Of a stretch of DNA of 64,000 nucleotides, positions 55,000 to 64,000 are shown piece by piece. A program made the translations under genes and the position numbers. Source of the DNA: Ampelomyces quisqualis (taxonomy: Eukaryota > Ascomycota > Dothideomycetes > Pleosporales > Phaeosphaeriaceae); contig JAGTXZ010000014.1 in the NCBI GenBank assembly GCA_018398575.1, forward strand, positions 1 to 64,000. The letters run 5' to 3'. How positions within the stretch are numbered: position 1 is the first letter of the stretch; every line of letters begins with the position of its first letter. The notes beneath the pieces are model-generated. The model had not been told where the DNA came from. It was given only the letters and a program-made list of their open reading frames with translations, and did no database searches.

Positions 55000-57592
55000 T
55001 CATGTATTACTACCCTTCCTATTCCACCGTCCCGCTTCCACAAGCACACTCGCCGTCCCCGCCCGCTCCTCATACAACTTGCGCAAATCCTCGACGCTCT
55101 GCTTCTTCAGGTTCAGTTTATTCGGCGTGAGCATTTTGCGCTCTACTATGCCCCGTGGAGGGCGCGCTTCGAAACTCGGCATGCGCTGCAATAGTCCTGG
55201 ACTGATTGTGCGAGGCTTGGGCCCGGGACCGGGGACGGGGAGGGATGTGGATTTCGAGGGCGGTCGGCCGGTCGAGGGAGTGTTTACGGTGTTGGTTGGG
55301 GAGGGGTAGACGGGGCGTGCGAGGGATGTTATCGTTGGTACGCGGTTTGCTGAGGCGGGGATGCTGGGGCGGCGGAATTCCGTTGCGGATGAGGTTTTGG
55401 GGGATATGTCGTGGGGCGAGGAAGAAGTCGTTGGTGATGTGTACTCGCTTTGAGTGAAGGATGGTACTGCTGGTGGTGATCGCGCTGGTGGTGCGCTTGT
55501 CGACAGCGCAGGAAGTGAATTCAGTCCCGGGAGTGCCATTCCTCCTTGCGGGTATTGTACGCCTCTCGATTGTGCGTCCGAATCCTTCCTGCCTGGCACG
55601 GGCGTAGTAGCAGACTTTTCGACATTATCAACCTGCGCTGCTGTCAGGGTCTTCCTTTTGGGAATGTGTACGTTGGCAGGGTAGCCAGATATGATGTTGT
55701 TCTCGGTCTTTATATTCGGCAGTGCCGGCACAGGAGCAGGAAATGAACTGGAATCGCGCATACCAGACTTCTCATCCGAGCCTTTATCCCAGAGTGATGG
55801 CAGCGATGATGCCTGTGCTTCATCGGATCGACGTGGAGCGAACCCGTCTGTCGTCGCTGCGTATGTCACGGGTGACTCGGCGAGGTCTTGTGGCGCACCC
55901 GATATGACGGTAGAGTATCTGGGTGGTGCTACTGAAGTTTGCAATGAAGGCGCGGGCTTTCTCTTGGATGTCTCAGTGGAAGGTGTGGCTGCAGGCACGC
56001 GGGATCGAGGCGGTAGTGGAGGCGGAATTTCTTCGGGCGCGACCTCTGGGTATGGCTGCGGGTATTCTTCGTGCGGCTTGTCATTATCTTCGAGCGTGAT
56101 ACCACTAATTTGCTCCTCCAGAGACGCTCTACTATCGCTGGAAGTCCTCTTCTCTTCTACCGGATCATCCCAGTCAGCAGCATCCTTTGGTAGTGTGAGC
56201 TCTTCGTAGAACAAGTCTGGACTCTGCTCGCATGCTTCGCGCAGACCGTTCGACCACATGTCAATCGCATGAGTGAAAATCCTCCTGATGATGGAAGACA
56301 TCTTGGCATCCTCGATCTGGTCTGGTCCGCACAGCAACGCCGGCGCAAAGCAGACAGCCAAGTTTTCAGCTGTCATCTTGTTGTCGTCCTGTCGAGCAGC
56401 TATTGCGTCCAGCAACGGTAGAAGATGTCTGACGATGATTTCCCTCGAGATGCCAGGCAAGAGCGACCATTCTGAGTTGGGCGAGAACAGGTCGCGTAGT
56501 CGGTCCAGGTCGGGAACGTCCTGAGCATCACCATACAGTCTCCGGAGGTCGCCGTAGGATGTGGTTGGAAAGATGGGCTGTCGCAGCGAGGCGTACCATG
56601 CCTTGATTAGCGCTGCCGCCATGAAGACCGAGTACGCATCTTTCGGGTCGACTTCTGCAATGATTTCGTCCTGGTTTTCGGCGTCCTGGTACGGCGGCAC
56701 AGGCAGCGTGACGCCATTGTCTTTCCATATGATGTACTTCTGGCCCCTGTCGTATGCTTCCTTCAGCACGTCACGGAGCTTGGCATGCGCTGGAACTCTG
56801 AATAGGCCCTCTGACGTGATGTTCTCCTCTACAAGCACGAAGCTCGTTGTCTCTCGCAGCACCCTGGGAAATCGCGTCCGCCCCTTGCTGCTTGTGGGGA
56901 AGGGATTGCGAGCGCCAAAGGCCCGGCGGCCGGTGGCATGCTTCACGAAGATGTCATCGGATATGCGGCGGTCGGTGAGGTAGGTCGAGGCGGGTATGAG
57001 CAGGGTGTCGATGTGGATGCTCTGGGCGAGGTTTGTCAAGCTGGAAGCTGCACAGGTCAGGGCTGGTGCATGTTGTGGGGCACGCACACATACCATGGTG
57101 GATTTTCCTCCTGAACTTGGGGCTCACAATGGTGGAGAAGATCTCCGTCAGGATGCGCACCCAGGCCTTCTCGTGGACAATGTACAGCTTCTGCAGGCGC
57201 TTGCGCATAGCCCGCGACAGCACATGGTAGGCTTGCAGGAACCAGCCCCAGCCGGGTCGATGTTTCTTCGTCGTGGCCCCGCTGTCGCCGTCCCCCGCGA
57301 AGAACACCACCTCGTACTCGTACCCTTTCAGCAGGTCGTCTTCTTCGGGCAGGCGGGCGAGGACGTAGGGGAGGAGCGAGTCGAAGTCGGTTTCGTGCGT
57401 GTCGGGCAGGGCCGCCGCATTGAGGATGAAGACGGGCCTGCCCTCCCGCGACGGCATGGGCGAGCGGTACAGGATGGAAACGGCGGCCTTGGCCATGTCG
57501 GTGGAATAGCGGGAGCTCTGGCGTGGTGGCGGCACCGCCGAGAGCGACGAGCTCCGCAGCCGGTGGGCGACTTTTGCGCGCATGCCACTCAT
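55000..57592 (-). CDS. Sec14-like (CRAL-TRIO) and RhoGAP domain protein, Ecm25-like
   Basis: Two exons, 57592-57094 and 57047-55000; 2547 nt, 848 aa. The N-terminal domain (about 45-215) is a CRAL-TRIO/Sec14-like fold: PVFILNAAALPDTHETDFDS, YEYEVVFFAGDG, GWGWFLQAYHVLSRAMRKRL, KLYIVHEKAWVRIL. The RhoGAP domain follows (about 225-410) with the Arg finger in EGLFRVPA near residue 250 and the conserved NKMTAENLAVCFAPALL. This is the layout of human ARHGAP1 and yeast Ecm25, which control Rho/Cdc42-type GTPases in polarity and traffic. The remaining 430 residues are Pro/Ser-rich with polyproline (PPPLPPRSR), an SH3-ligand type site. The 46-nt intron joins KIHH to ASSLTNLAQ. An upstream in-frame ATG at 57721 would add 43 Arg-rich residues; I prefer 57592. 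Confidence 0.9.
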
Positions 57593-57897
57593 GGCGACGG
57601 CGTTGCGGCGTGGGAAAGGCGATGCTCGACGCCGTCGTCTTCGCAGGGCGAATGTGTGGGGATGAGGGGTGACGTTGCTAGGTAGGCAGCGGAGGATCCC
57701 GATTATGTATAGCGCAGGCATGGTCCCTGCAGAGTCATGCCCTTGTGCTGCCGCTCTTCCTCCCTACTACCTAGCAAACAAACGTGGCATGCATGATGTG
57801 GCAGAGGTCGGGAAAGTGGTGACAGCATGCTTTCAGAGCCCACCTCGACGCCAAAGAAAGTGGCCTCAACAACAAGTACGACTTTCTACATTCACAG
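57593..57897. other. Intergenic between tandem minus-strand genes
   Basis: 305 bp between the RhoGAP gene start and the stop of the next minus-strand gene; presumably the RhoGAP promoter. Confidence 0.45.
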
Positions 57898-60183
57898 TCA
57901 TCCGGCCGCCGCCTCCGCCTTCGCCTTGACCGCACTCAGCATCTTCTGTCTCTGCTTCTCAGCCCACTCTCTCGAGGCAATCCGTCCCCTCTCCGCAGCC
58001 TGCGCCCTTGCCTGCTTGGCGGCCTCCTCCTTCTCTCTCCTTCCGCGCTCCTTGGCTTCTTTCTCGTGCTTGTCGCGATTGAAAACCTCTTTGCCCTTCA
58101 GTTTCTGCTGCACCGCATCGACAGGCGTTCCCATGGCTTTGGGGACGATGAGGCTGTTGCGATGTGAGGCCGTCGTCGACACAGATGTGGAGCGCGAAAG
58201 CTGGATGCTGTTACGCTTGCTCGACGTGGACGTGGAGCGTTGAGATGGTGGTTGTAGAGTGTCTGATTTGGGAGGTGGAGGCGGAATGGTGACACCGGGT
58301 TGTGGTCGTGTCGGTAATGCGACTGGCTTGCGAATTGGTGCTGAGCGTGCCTTGGAAGCAGCAGCCTTCTTCACAGCCTCGGCTTCCTCCTCACGCTTCT
58401 GTCGCTCTTCTCGCTGCGCCTTGAGTTTAGCTGCCACGGCCTCTCCGGGAAGCTGAAAGTTGGCTTTCGTAGCTGCCTTTGTTGACTTCACCGTCGGCGC
58501 CGGCATGCCGATAGAGACTGGTCGAGCTTTTGGCTGGTCTCTTTGACTACTCTGGGCTACTCGGTGCAGGCGCTCTTCTTTTTGTGCCTTGAGCTTCGCC
58601 GCAACGGCCTCACCAGGAAGCTGGAAGGTTGCTTTCGTTGGAGCTTTCGTCGACTTCGCAACTGGAGGCATGCTAATGGGTCGTTGCTTGGGGACTATAC
58701 TTCTAGCTTCACGCTCGGCTTCACGCTCGGCTTCACGCTTGAGTCGCTCCTCCTTCTGCGCCTTCAACTTGGCAGCCACGGCATCACTTGAGAGCTGGAA
58801 CGTGGGCTTAGTCGGCGCCCTTCCTTTTGGTGGTGGTGGGGGCGTAGGAAACGATATGCTGACAGGTCGTCGATTGGATGCCAAATAGTCTACAGTCTCT
58901 GTGGATCTCTTCATGAGATCTTTAGCAGGCGCAACACGTACGCTAGACGCGCGGGCAAGAGACGTGGTGGTCGGCTTGATGCCCTTGGGCGCAGCACTCG
59001 GAGTTCTTGAGACTCTCGCCGCTAGTGGTGTCTTCCTCGGTGTCTTCGTACGCGCGCTGGGAGTGCGTGCCTCTTTCGGCAATGCTTGTTTGCGAGGCGA
59101 TTTATCCGCAGTGGACGGATCGAAGTGCGAAACGGCCTTGCCAACATTCTCCAGGGCTTCCTCCAGCGCGTCAAGGGCCTCGATAGACTCTTCGATGCGC
59201 ATTGGTGACTTTGAAGGGCTCCGCGAGGCGCGTCTACTCGATGTGCGGCTAATGATTGGGGTCCTGCATGCATCACTTGGCCTCTCAGCTGCAAGTGTTT
59301 TTGGCCCTGGAGCAGAATTGATTCCCATGGATGGTGCGACACCTTCCCTCTCTAGGTCGACATTTTTGTTTGGTAGCACCACTTCAGGCTTCGCTTTGGC
59401 GATTTCTGGTACCTGCTCCTCCCCGACATGATCCGCTGGTACGTTATCTTCAAAAGCTTCGTCTTGCTGCGCTCCAAACGCCGCATACTCTGCTGCTTGA
59501 CTCGTGTGCATTGCATCTAGGGGATCCTGCGCTTTAGCCTGCTGTACATCGGACTCGTTCTGAGTGTCCTCGGCTTCTACAGCATTCTCAGGCTCAGCCG
59601 TCACTTCTGCTTCCAGATCCACACTCGCCTCTGCTTGATTTCGAGGGATATCATCTTCCACGGACTCAACCTCGAGTGAAGTAGCAGGCTGTTGCGACTG
59701 TCGAAATTCCTCCTCCTGTTTCGCTACTTTACGACGAGTGAGGCGCACTGCTTTGGGTGCGGGACTGGCGGGACGATGCTCTACTGCAGAGTTCTCGACG
59801 GTATCTGAGGGGATAGTGTTGGTGGTTATACTGGCGGTGGTGGAGGTTTCGCACTCACCATTGGCAGCCTCCTCGGTCTTCTCTTCAACAGGCGCATCTT
59901 CGACCGCATTATCCACAGTCTTCTCCTCGACCTGAGCGGCCATCTCGACTACCTCCGCCTCTACAGCCTTCCCTTTCTTGGCTTTCGTGCCCTTCTTGCC
60001 GCCCTTCTTGCTCTTGTTGCGCACAGGCGTCTTCGTGGGTATTTCCTCCATAACTACAGCTTGTTTAGGGGATGCATTGGGCGACATCTCGTTGAGAGGC
60101 GTGCGCTCGGCGGACTCGGTCGCATTGACGGTTGGCTCGTCAATATCCTGCTGAGCGCGTTGTGCAGCGCGTGTGAGGCGCAT
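57898..60183 (-). CDS. Low-complexity protein with three TPX2-like repeats
   Basis: Single exon, 761 aa from ATG 60183; upstream in-frame codons were not used because MRLTRAAQRAQQ has the look of a natural start. The N-terminal 300 residues are acidic and Lys-patched (KKGGKKGTKAKKGK) and should be disordered. Then come basic Ser/Pro tracts. Three repeats spaced about 57 aa apart start near residues 461, 519 and 575. Each has FQL[P/S][G/S][E/D]AVAAKLKAQ followed by EER and a charged helix. The spacer between repeats is a basic Ser/Pro segment. The C-terminus is a long charged helix (KEVFNRDKHEKEAKERGRRE, then REWAEKQRQKML). FxLPGEAVAxKLK resembles the microtubule-binding TPX2 C-terminal motif, so a cytoskeletal role is possible but unproven. 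Confidence 0.75.
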   Translation of the reverse strand: MRLTRAAQRAQQDIDEPTVNATESAERTPLNEMSPNASPKQAVVMEEIPTKTPVRNKSKKGGKKGTKAKKGKAVEAEVVEMAAQVEEKTVDNAVEDAPVEEKTEEAANGECETSTTASITTNTIPSDTVENSAVEHRPASPAPKAVRLTRRKVAKQEEEFRQSQQPATSLEVESVEDDIPRNQAEASVDLEAEVTAEPENAVEAEDTQNESDVQQAKAQDPLDAMHTSQAAEYAAFGAQQDEAFEDNVPADHVGEEQVPEIAKAKPEVVLPNKNVDLEREGVAPSMGINSAPGPKTLAAERPSDACRTPIISRTSSRRASRSPSKSPMRIEESIEALDALEEALENVGKAVSHFDPSTADKSPRKQALPKEARTPSARTKTPRKTPLAARVSRTPSAAPKGIKPTTTSLARASSVRVAPAKDLMKRSTETVDYLASNRRPVSISFPTPPPPPKGRAPTKPTFQLSSDAVAAKLKAQKEERLKREAEREAEREARSIVPKQRPISMPPVAKSTKAPTKATFQLPGEAVAAKLKAQKEERLHRVAQSSQRDQPKARPVSIGMPAPTVKSTKAATKANFQLPGEAVAAKLKAQREERQKREEEAEAVKKAAASKARSAPIRKPVALPTRPQPGVTIPPPPPKSDTLQPPSQRSTSTSSKRNSIQLSRSTSVSTTASHRNSLIVPKAMGTPVDAVQQKLKGKEVFNRDKHEKEAKERGRREKEEAAKQARAQAAERGRIASREWAEKQRQKMLSAVKAKAEAAAG

Positions 60184-60736
60184 TATGGCTGAGTGAAATA
60201 ACGTATCAAATTGTTCCAGCGGCAAGGAATGATCTGCTAATGCGCCGTCCGAAAAACATGTAGCCAGCTGGCGTGGTGTTGTTGCAAATGTTGATACTGC
60301 GGAGATCCCAGAGTGGATCATAACAAACACCCTGCCTGGGAATGGTTCACGTGGACTAGCGCCTTGGCCACGGGATCCATGGGCGGCTGTTTTGGCAATG
60401 TTCACGTGACCGAATCTTCAGGCCTTCACAGGCGGGTCGCGGCCGGCCAAGCTGCGCACCAGTAGAACCCATTATTGCCGGCTCAGGCAGCCGCTGCACG
60501 GATAGCTGACTAGCCATCGAAAGTTCTTTTGGGAAGCTGTGAATTTCTGTACGTTCAGCGTACCCCTGACAACTCTTGAGTCGGGGTGTGATCCAACCAA
60601 AAACTCAAAAGGCTCAACCCTCTTTTGCACACGCGTCGAGACGTTCTTCAGTCGGGCTTCGAATCCATCGCGAACATAACGGCACGTATCCCGTACCGTT
60701 TCCCAAGCACGTCCATCGCGCGTCTCCGACGACCGG
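60184..60736. promoter_or_regulatory. Divergent promoter region, TPX2-like / aminotransferase
   Basis: 553 bp between start codons. No defined elements were recognised. Confidence 0.4.
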
Positions 60737-62263
60737 ATGTGGACGCGGGGCCAGAGACTCCTCCTGACCTCCGTGAACAGCCGGCTGTTGCCCCGCATGG
60801 CACCGACGTCACGAGCTTCGGCGAGCTCCCGCCTAGATCAGATCGCCAATCATTTGGATAGCAAGCCGTTCCTCGAGTTAAACACACCTTTCTCGACCGA
60901 ACGAAGCTCTCGCTCTGAAGACGAACGCGGAAACATAAAACGACCCAACCCCCCGGAGAAGAAGCCTGAACCCAAGATACAGCAGAAGGCAGAACTACAA
61001 AGACCAAAGAAGATGTCGAACCAGAAACCACACCCTGCGCTGCTCATCCCAGGACCAATTGAGTTTGACGATGCCGTCCTCGACTCTATGAGCCATTATA
61101 GGTACGTCCGACAGCTCAATGACATGTACAGTCCAAGCTGATACCCTCGAGTGAATCGCATGTTGGCCAGCCTTTTGTAAACTGCTTCAGCGAGGTCCTC
61201 CAAAACCTGCGCAAACTGTTCCAAACAACCGACCCCGCCTCGCAACCTTTCGTCATCTCTGGCTCTGGCACATTGGGCTGGGACCAGGTCGCTGCAAACT
61301 TGGTGGAGCCCGGTGATGAGGTGCTTGTTCTCCACACTGGATACTTCGCAGATTCGTTTACGGACTGCTTCGAAACGTACGGCGTCAAAGCGACACAGCT
61401 CAAGGCGCCCATTGGAGATAGGCCACAGCTTGATGAGATCGAGAAGGCGCTGAAGGAGAAGGAATATAAGATGATCACGGTCACCCACGTTGATACATCG
61501 ACGGGCGTGCTCAGCGAAATTAAAGCTCTTAGCGAACTGGTGCACAGGGTCAGCCCGGACACTCTCCTCGTCGTGGACGGCGTATGCAGTGTTGGCTCGG
61601 AGGAAATTCGTTTCGATGACTGGAAGCTTGATGTTGTGCTCACGGCATCACAAAAAGGCATCGGTTGCCCAGCCGGTCTCAGCATCATGATGGTGTCTGG
61701 TCGTGCGATTGAGAGGTTCAAGGCCAGGAAGACTAGACCAACCTCGTATTTTGGCTCGTGGAAGAATTGGCTCCCAAGCATGTGTACCCAAGCTTGCCTT
61801 CAGAATCATGCTAATACATGCAGTTATGCAAAACTACGAAGCCAAGAAACCGTCATACTTTGCCACGCCATCACCACAGCTTATACATGCACTCGACACC
61901 TCTCTCAAGCAGATCCTCTCGCGCCCGCTCGACCAGCGTTTCGCCGATCACAAAGCTGCATCACAAAAGGTCAAAAAGGCCGTTGCCGACCTTGGACTCA
62001 AGCAGCTGGCCTCCAAGCCTGAGAATCAAGCAAATGGAATGACCGCCATCTACCTTCCCGAAGGCATCACACCCCCCGACGTCCTCCCCAACCTTTTGAA
62101 GAAGGGGGTCATCTTCGCTGGTGGACTGCACAAGGAGATTGCTACAAAGTATATCCGCTTTGGACACATGGGTGTGAGCGTCACAGATCCCCAAAGGCAG
62201 GACATCACAGCAGCAATCAGCAAATTGAAGGAGAGCTTGGCGGACTCTGGTTACAAGGCTTGA
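60737..62263 (+). CDS. AGX1: Alanine-glyoxylate aminotransferase (Agx1 type)
   Basis: Three exons, 60737-61101, 61152-61783 and 61824-62263; 1437 nt, 478 aa. A PLP enzyme that converts glyoxylate and alanine to glycine and pyruvate. The conserved core begins at MSNQKPHPALLIPGPIEF (about residue 93). SGSGTLGWD, HVDTSTGVLS, VVDGVCSVGSEEI, the PLP-Lys region LTASQKGIGCPAGLS and IRFGHMGVSV follow. About 92 extra residues precede the core, starting MWTRGQRLLLTSVNSRLLPR, which is Arg/Leu/Ser-rich without acids, like a mitochondrial presequence. The internal Met before SNQKPHP could give a cytosolic form. The C-terminus (GYKA) is not a PTS1. The second intron (40 nt, donor GTACCC) is the least certain junction; it keeps the frame into MQNYEAKKPSYF. 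Confidence 0.92.
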
Positions 62264-62892
62264 GTTGGATCTTGTATAGATTACCAATATTCCCGCCTCA
62301 TACGTTGCTCACTTGACGAGTTCCGACTCGCGACCAATAATGTAGACGATAGATAAACCCAAGAATAGAAGAGGAATTGTAAACACAGCTAGTCCTGGAC
62401 TTCTGGTACGATCGCGAAACTGCGACTGTGCACACAACTCGCCCAGCACCGCGATACCCACAATTCTGCAAGCACTTTGCTCACAAATCTCTACTCAACC
62501 ACCCGGCCCTTTTCCTCAGGAACTGGTCAAGATAAACCCATCTTATATCCATCAGGCTAGTTTGCCCAGCAGCCGAGCACAGTTTAGCGTCTTAGTACTC
62601 GATGAATACGGTTGCAGTCTCCACAGCGACCTATCAACTTCCTAGGTCGCCACACCGTCATGGAGTAGGAGACTGAAACGTGGAAAAAGGTCCGACGTGG
62701 TAGATGGAATGAGTGGGTCGAGCGAGGCTGTGCCTGGCAAATGCAAAGCGAACATACATCATGTTTTCATTGGCATTTACAGGTAGGTAGTGACGGTTGA
62801 AGCCAGTTCCCAGGCTATTGCCACCTTTTGTGACCGCCCACACTCGTTGTTGAGAAAACCAGGACATAAGGAAGAGCTGTACAATCGCAATC
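62264..62892. other. Intergenic between AGX1 and the membrane-protein gene
   Basis: 629 bp containing short frames on both strands, including the tail of a minus-strand shadow. No gene is supported; an unseen 5' exon of the next gene cannot be excluded. Confidence 0.5.
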
Positions 62893-63942
62893 ATGACTAC
62901 CACGACCGACACTCGTGGCAATTGGCGATCATGGTCACTAGCTTTCGAGACTGCGCCGCCTGCAGCATGCCAAACCTTGCGCAATGAAAGGAACGTCCTT
63001 GAGTGGGGCAAAACATGTGTCTTCGGAGAGGAAGACGGTGACGCACTTCCGTTTAGCATCAACACTGCTTGCATGCCATGGGTAACGCCGAACGTCCATC
63101 CAAGTTCCGGAGCATTCTACTCCCCAGCCACAGCATGTCCAACATCATGGTCGGCAGTCTCAACAGCTACCAGTGGAGATCAATGGGTGACTGGCGAGAC
63201 GGCATTGACGTGTTGTCCGCCCGGTTTCGAAGGGGATGCGAGAGGAGGATGTAGAGTTGGAAGCAGCGGAACCTATCCAGTCGTCCAATGCGGCGAGGCA
63301 GACGCAGAAGAGAATAACAATCTCGTATACACCGCAGGCCAATTTCCTGCAAGCGCAACGCCGTCCATAACGGCGCTTCAAATACGATACCAGGCGAGCG
63401 ACACCGGCTCTGCGAGCGCACCAGCCAGTTCACCATCAAATTTGGGGTCCGGATCATCGAATGATACCGGTGGTGGCGGCGGCGGATTATCAACAGGTGC
63501 CAAAGCCGCCATCGGGACCATCATACCCCTCGTCTTCATCATCGGCGCACTCGCATTCGGACTCCTGTGGCGCAGAAGAAAACAAAAGAAAGCGGCCATG
63601 GCACTCGCTGTGCAAAACATGGCAGCGAATCTCGACACCAAAGGCGCCGCAACATTGGGTCCTAGAGTCGCTGCTGCATATCGAACAAGTGATGATCCGC
63701 ACGAAACACCAGAATGGAATGTCGAAATGGATGCTACGGAAGCGGAGAAGCAGAAACTTGTTGCGCATCACGATCACGATCCTACTTCGGCGACTACGGC
63801 GGGGACAGATACTAGTGAATTGGGTGGGATGGTGAGGATGTCGAGGAAGCCGATTGCGCCCGTGGAGATTGATGGGACGGCAGTGAGGGCGGAGGTGGGG
63901 GATGCGTATATACCTTATCGCCCTGGGGGAGGAGGGATGTAG
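62893..63942 (+). CDS. Single-pass membrane protein with Cys-rich ectodomain
   Basis: Single exon, 349 aa. The first 150 residues hold evenly spread cysteines (KTCVFGE, NTACMPW, ATACPTSW, LTCCPPGFEGD, GGCRVG, VVQCGEAD). They resemble the extracellular part of fungal surface proteins that are often labelled LPXTG- or WSC-like, but no WSC signature is present. A Ser/Gly-rich stalk (about 185-210) leads to a transmembrane span (AAIGTIIPLVFIIGALAFGL) and a basic stop-transfer (RRRKQKK). The cytoplasmic tail is about 110 residues. No N-terminal signal peptide is visible at the ATG used (MTTTTDTRGNW), so either an upstream exon is missing or the span itself directs insertion. The role is unknown; a wall or stress sensor is one possibility. 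Confidence 0.75.
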   Translation: MTTTTDTRGNWRSWSLAFETAPPAACQTLRNERNVLEWGKTCVFGEEDGDALPFSINTACMPWVTPNVHPSSGAFYSPATACPTSWSAVSTATSGDQWVTGETALTCCPPGFEGDARGGCRVGSSGTYPVVQCGEADAEENNNLVYTAGQFPASATPSITALQIRYQASDTGSASAPASSPSNLGSGSSNDTGGGGGGLSTGAKAAIGTIIPLVFIIGALAFGLLWRRRKQKKAAMALAVQNMAANLDTKGAATLGPRVAAAYRTSDDPHETPEWNVEMDATEAEKQKLVAHHDHDPTSATTAGTDTSELGGMVRMSRKPIAPVEIDGTAVRAEVGDAYIPYRPGGGGM

Positions 63943-64000
63943 AAGGATTTTGAAGTATCAACATGTTCCGCGACGTGATTCCATCTGTCGCTTGGAGTGA

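Noticed and set aside
56996..57685. 229-codon plus-strand frame opposite the Sec14-RhoGAP gene
   Set aside because: It is the reverse of the first exon, with no domain of its own.

Overview
This window is the left end of a chromosome of a filamentous ascomycete, most likely a Dothideomycete of the Pleosporales type (inference). It opens with TAACCC repeats, the complement of (TTAGGG)n, reading inward from base 1. Genes have short introns (about 40-160 nt) with GT..AG ends and CTAAC/CTGAC-like branch sites. The gene set is fungal: Zn2Cys6 regulators, a GH6 cellulase, MetAP2, porin, mS23, Kgd4, Med18. Two TA-rich, CpA/TpG-poor blocks look like DNA changed by repeat-induced point mutation (RIP). 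I rebuilt multi-exon models by hand. Exon lengths sum to multiples of three in every intact multi-exon model.

Layout. 1-1.5 kb: telomere, a four-unit subtelomeric tandem repeat with a nested 14-bp minisatellite, then TA-rich DNA. 1.5-2.7 kb: GH6 cellulase (-). 4.6-7.6 kb: mitochondrial ribosomal protein mS23 (-) and a PPR-like mitochondrial protein (+), head to head. 8.5-14.0 kb: two divergent Zn2Cys6 regulators; the left one is nearly intact but frameshifted at two places. 14.2-16.8 kb: sphingolipid delta-4 desaturase (+) and a J-domain protein (-), convergent. 16.8-24.7 kb: gene-poor, holding a secreted DPBB (expansin-like) protein and simple repeats. 24.7-29.0 kb: Kgd4 (-) and Med18 (+) head to head, then the ten-exon DNA-repair enzyme PNKP (+). 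29-35.4 kb: gene-poor apart from one low-complexity protein. 35.4-37.0 kb: relic of an AAA+ ATPase. 37.6-41.5 kb: P-loop uridine-kinase-like protein (-) and ER glucosidase I (+), divergent. 42-44 kb: uncertain ORFs, a RIP island, a foldback element and an 18-bp tandem repeat. 44.2-50.2 kb: MetAP2 (-), membrane J-protein (+), porin (-), chorismate synthase (+). 51.6-54.5 kb: a third Zn2Cys6 regulator (+). 55-60.2 kb: Sec14-RhoGAP protein (-) and a TPX2-like repeat protein (-). 60.7-63.9 kb: alanine-glyoxylate aminotransferase (+) and a single-pass cysteine-rich membrane protein (+).

Most genes are housekeeping and sit in divergent pairs with short shared promoters; several pairs include mitochondrial proteins (mS23/PPR-like, Kgd4/Med18, MetAP2/J-protein, porin/chorismate synthase). 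I see no secondary-metabolite cluster, intact transposon or tRNA. I found no clear candidate for a new multi-gene system. The least explained items are the nested subtelomeric repeat, the two decaying genes (a Zn2Cys6 regulator and an AAA ATPase), the TPX2-like repeat protein, and the possible dual targeting of the aminotransferase.
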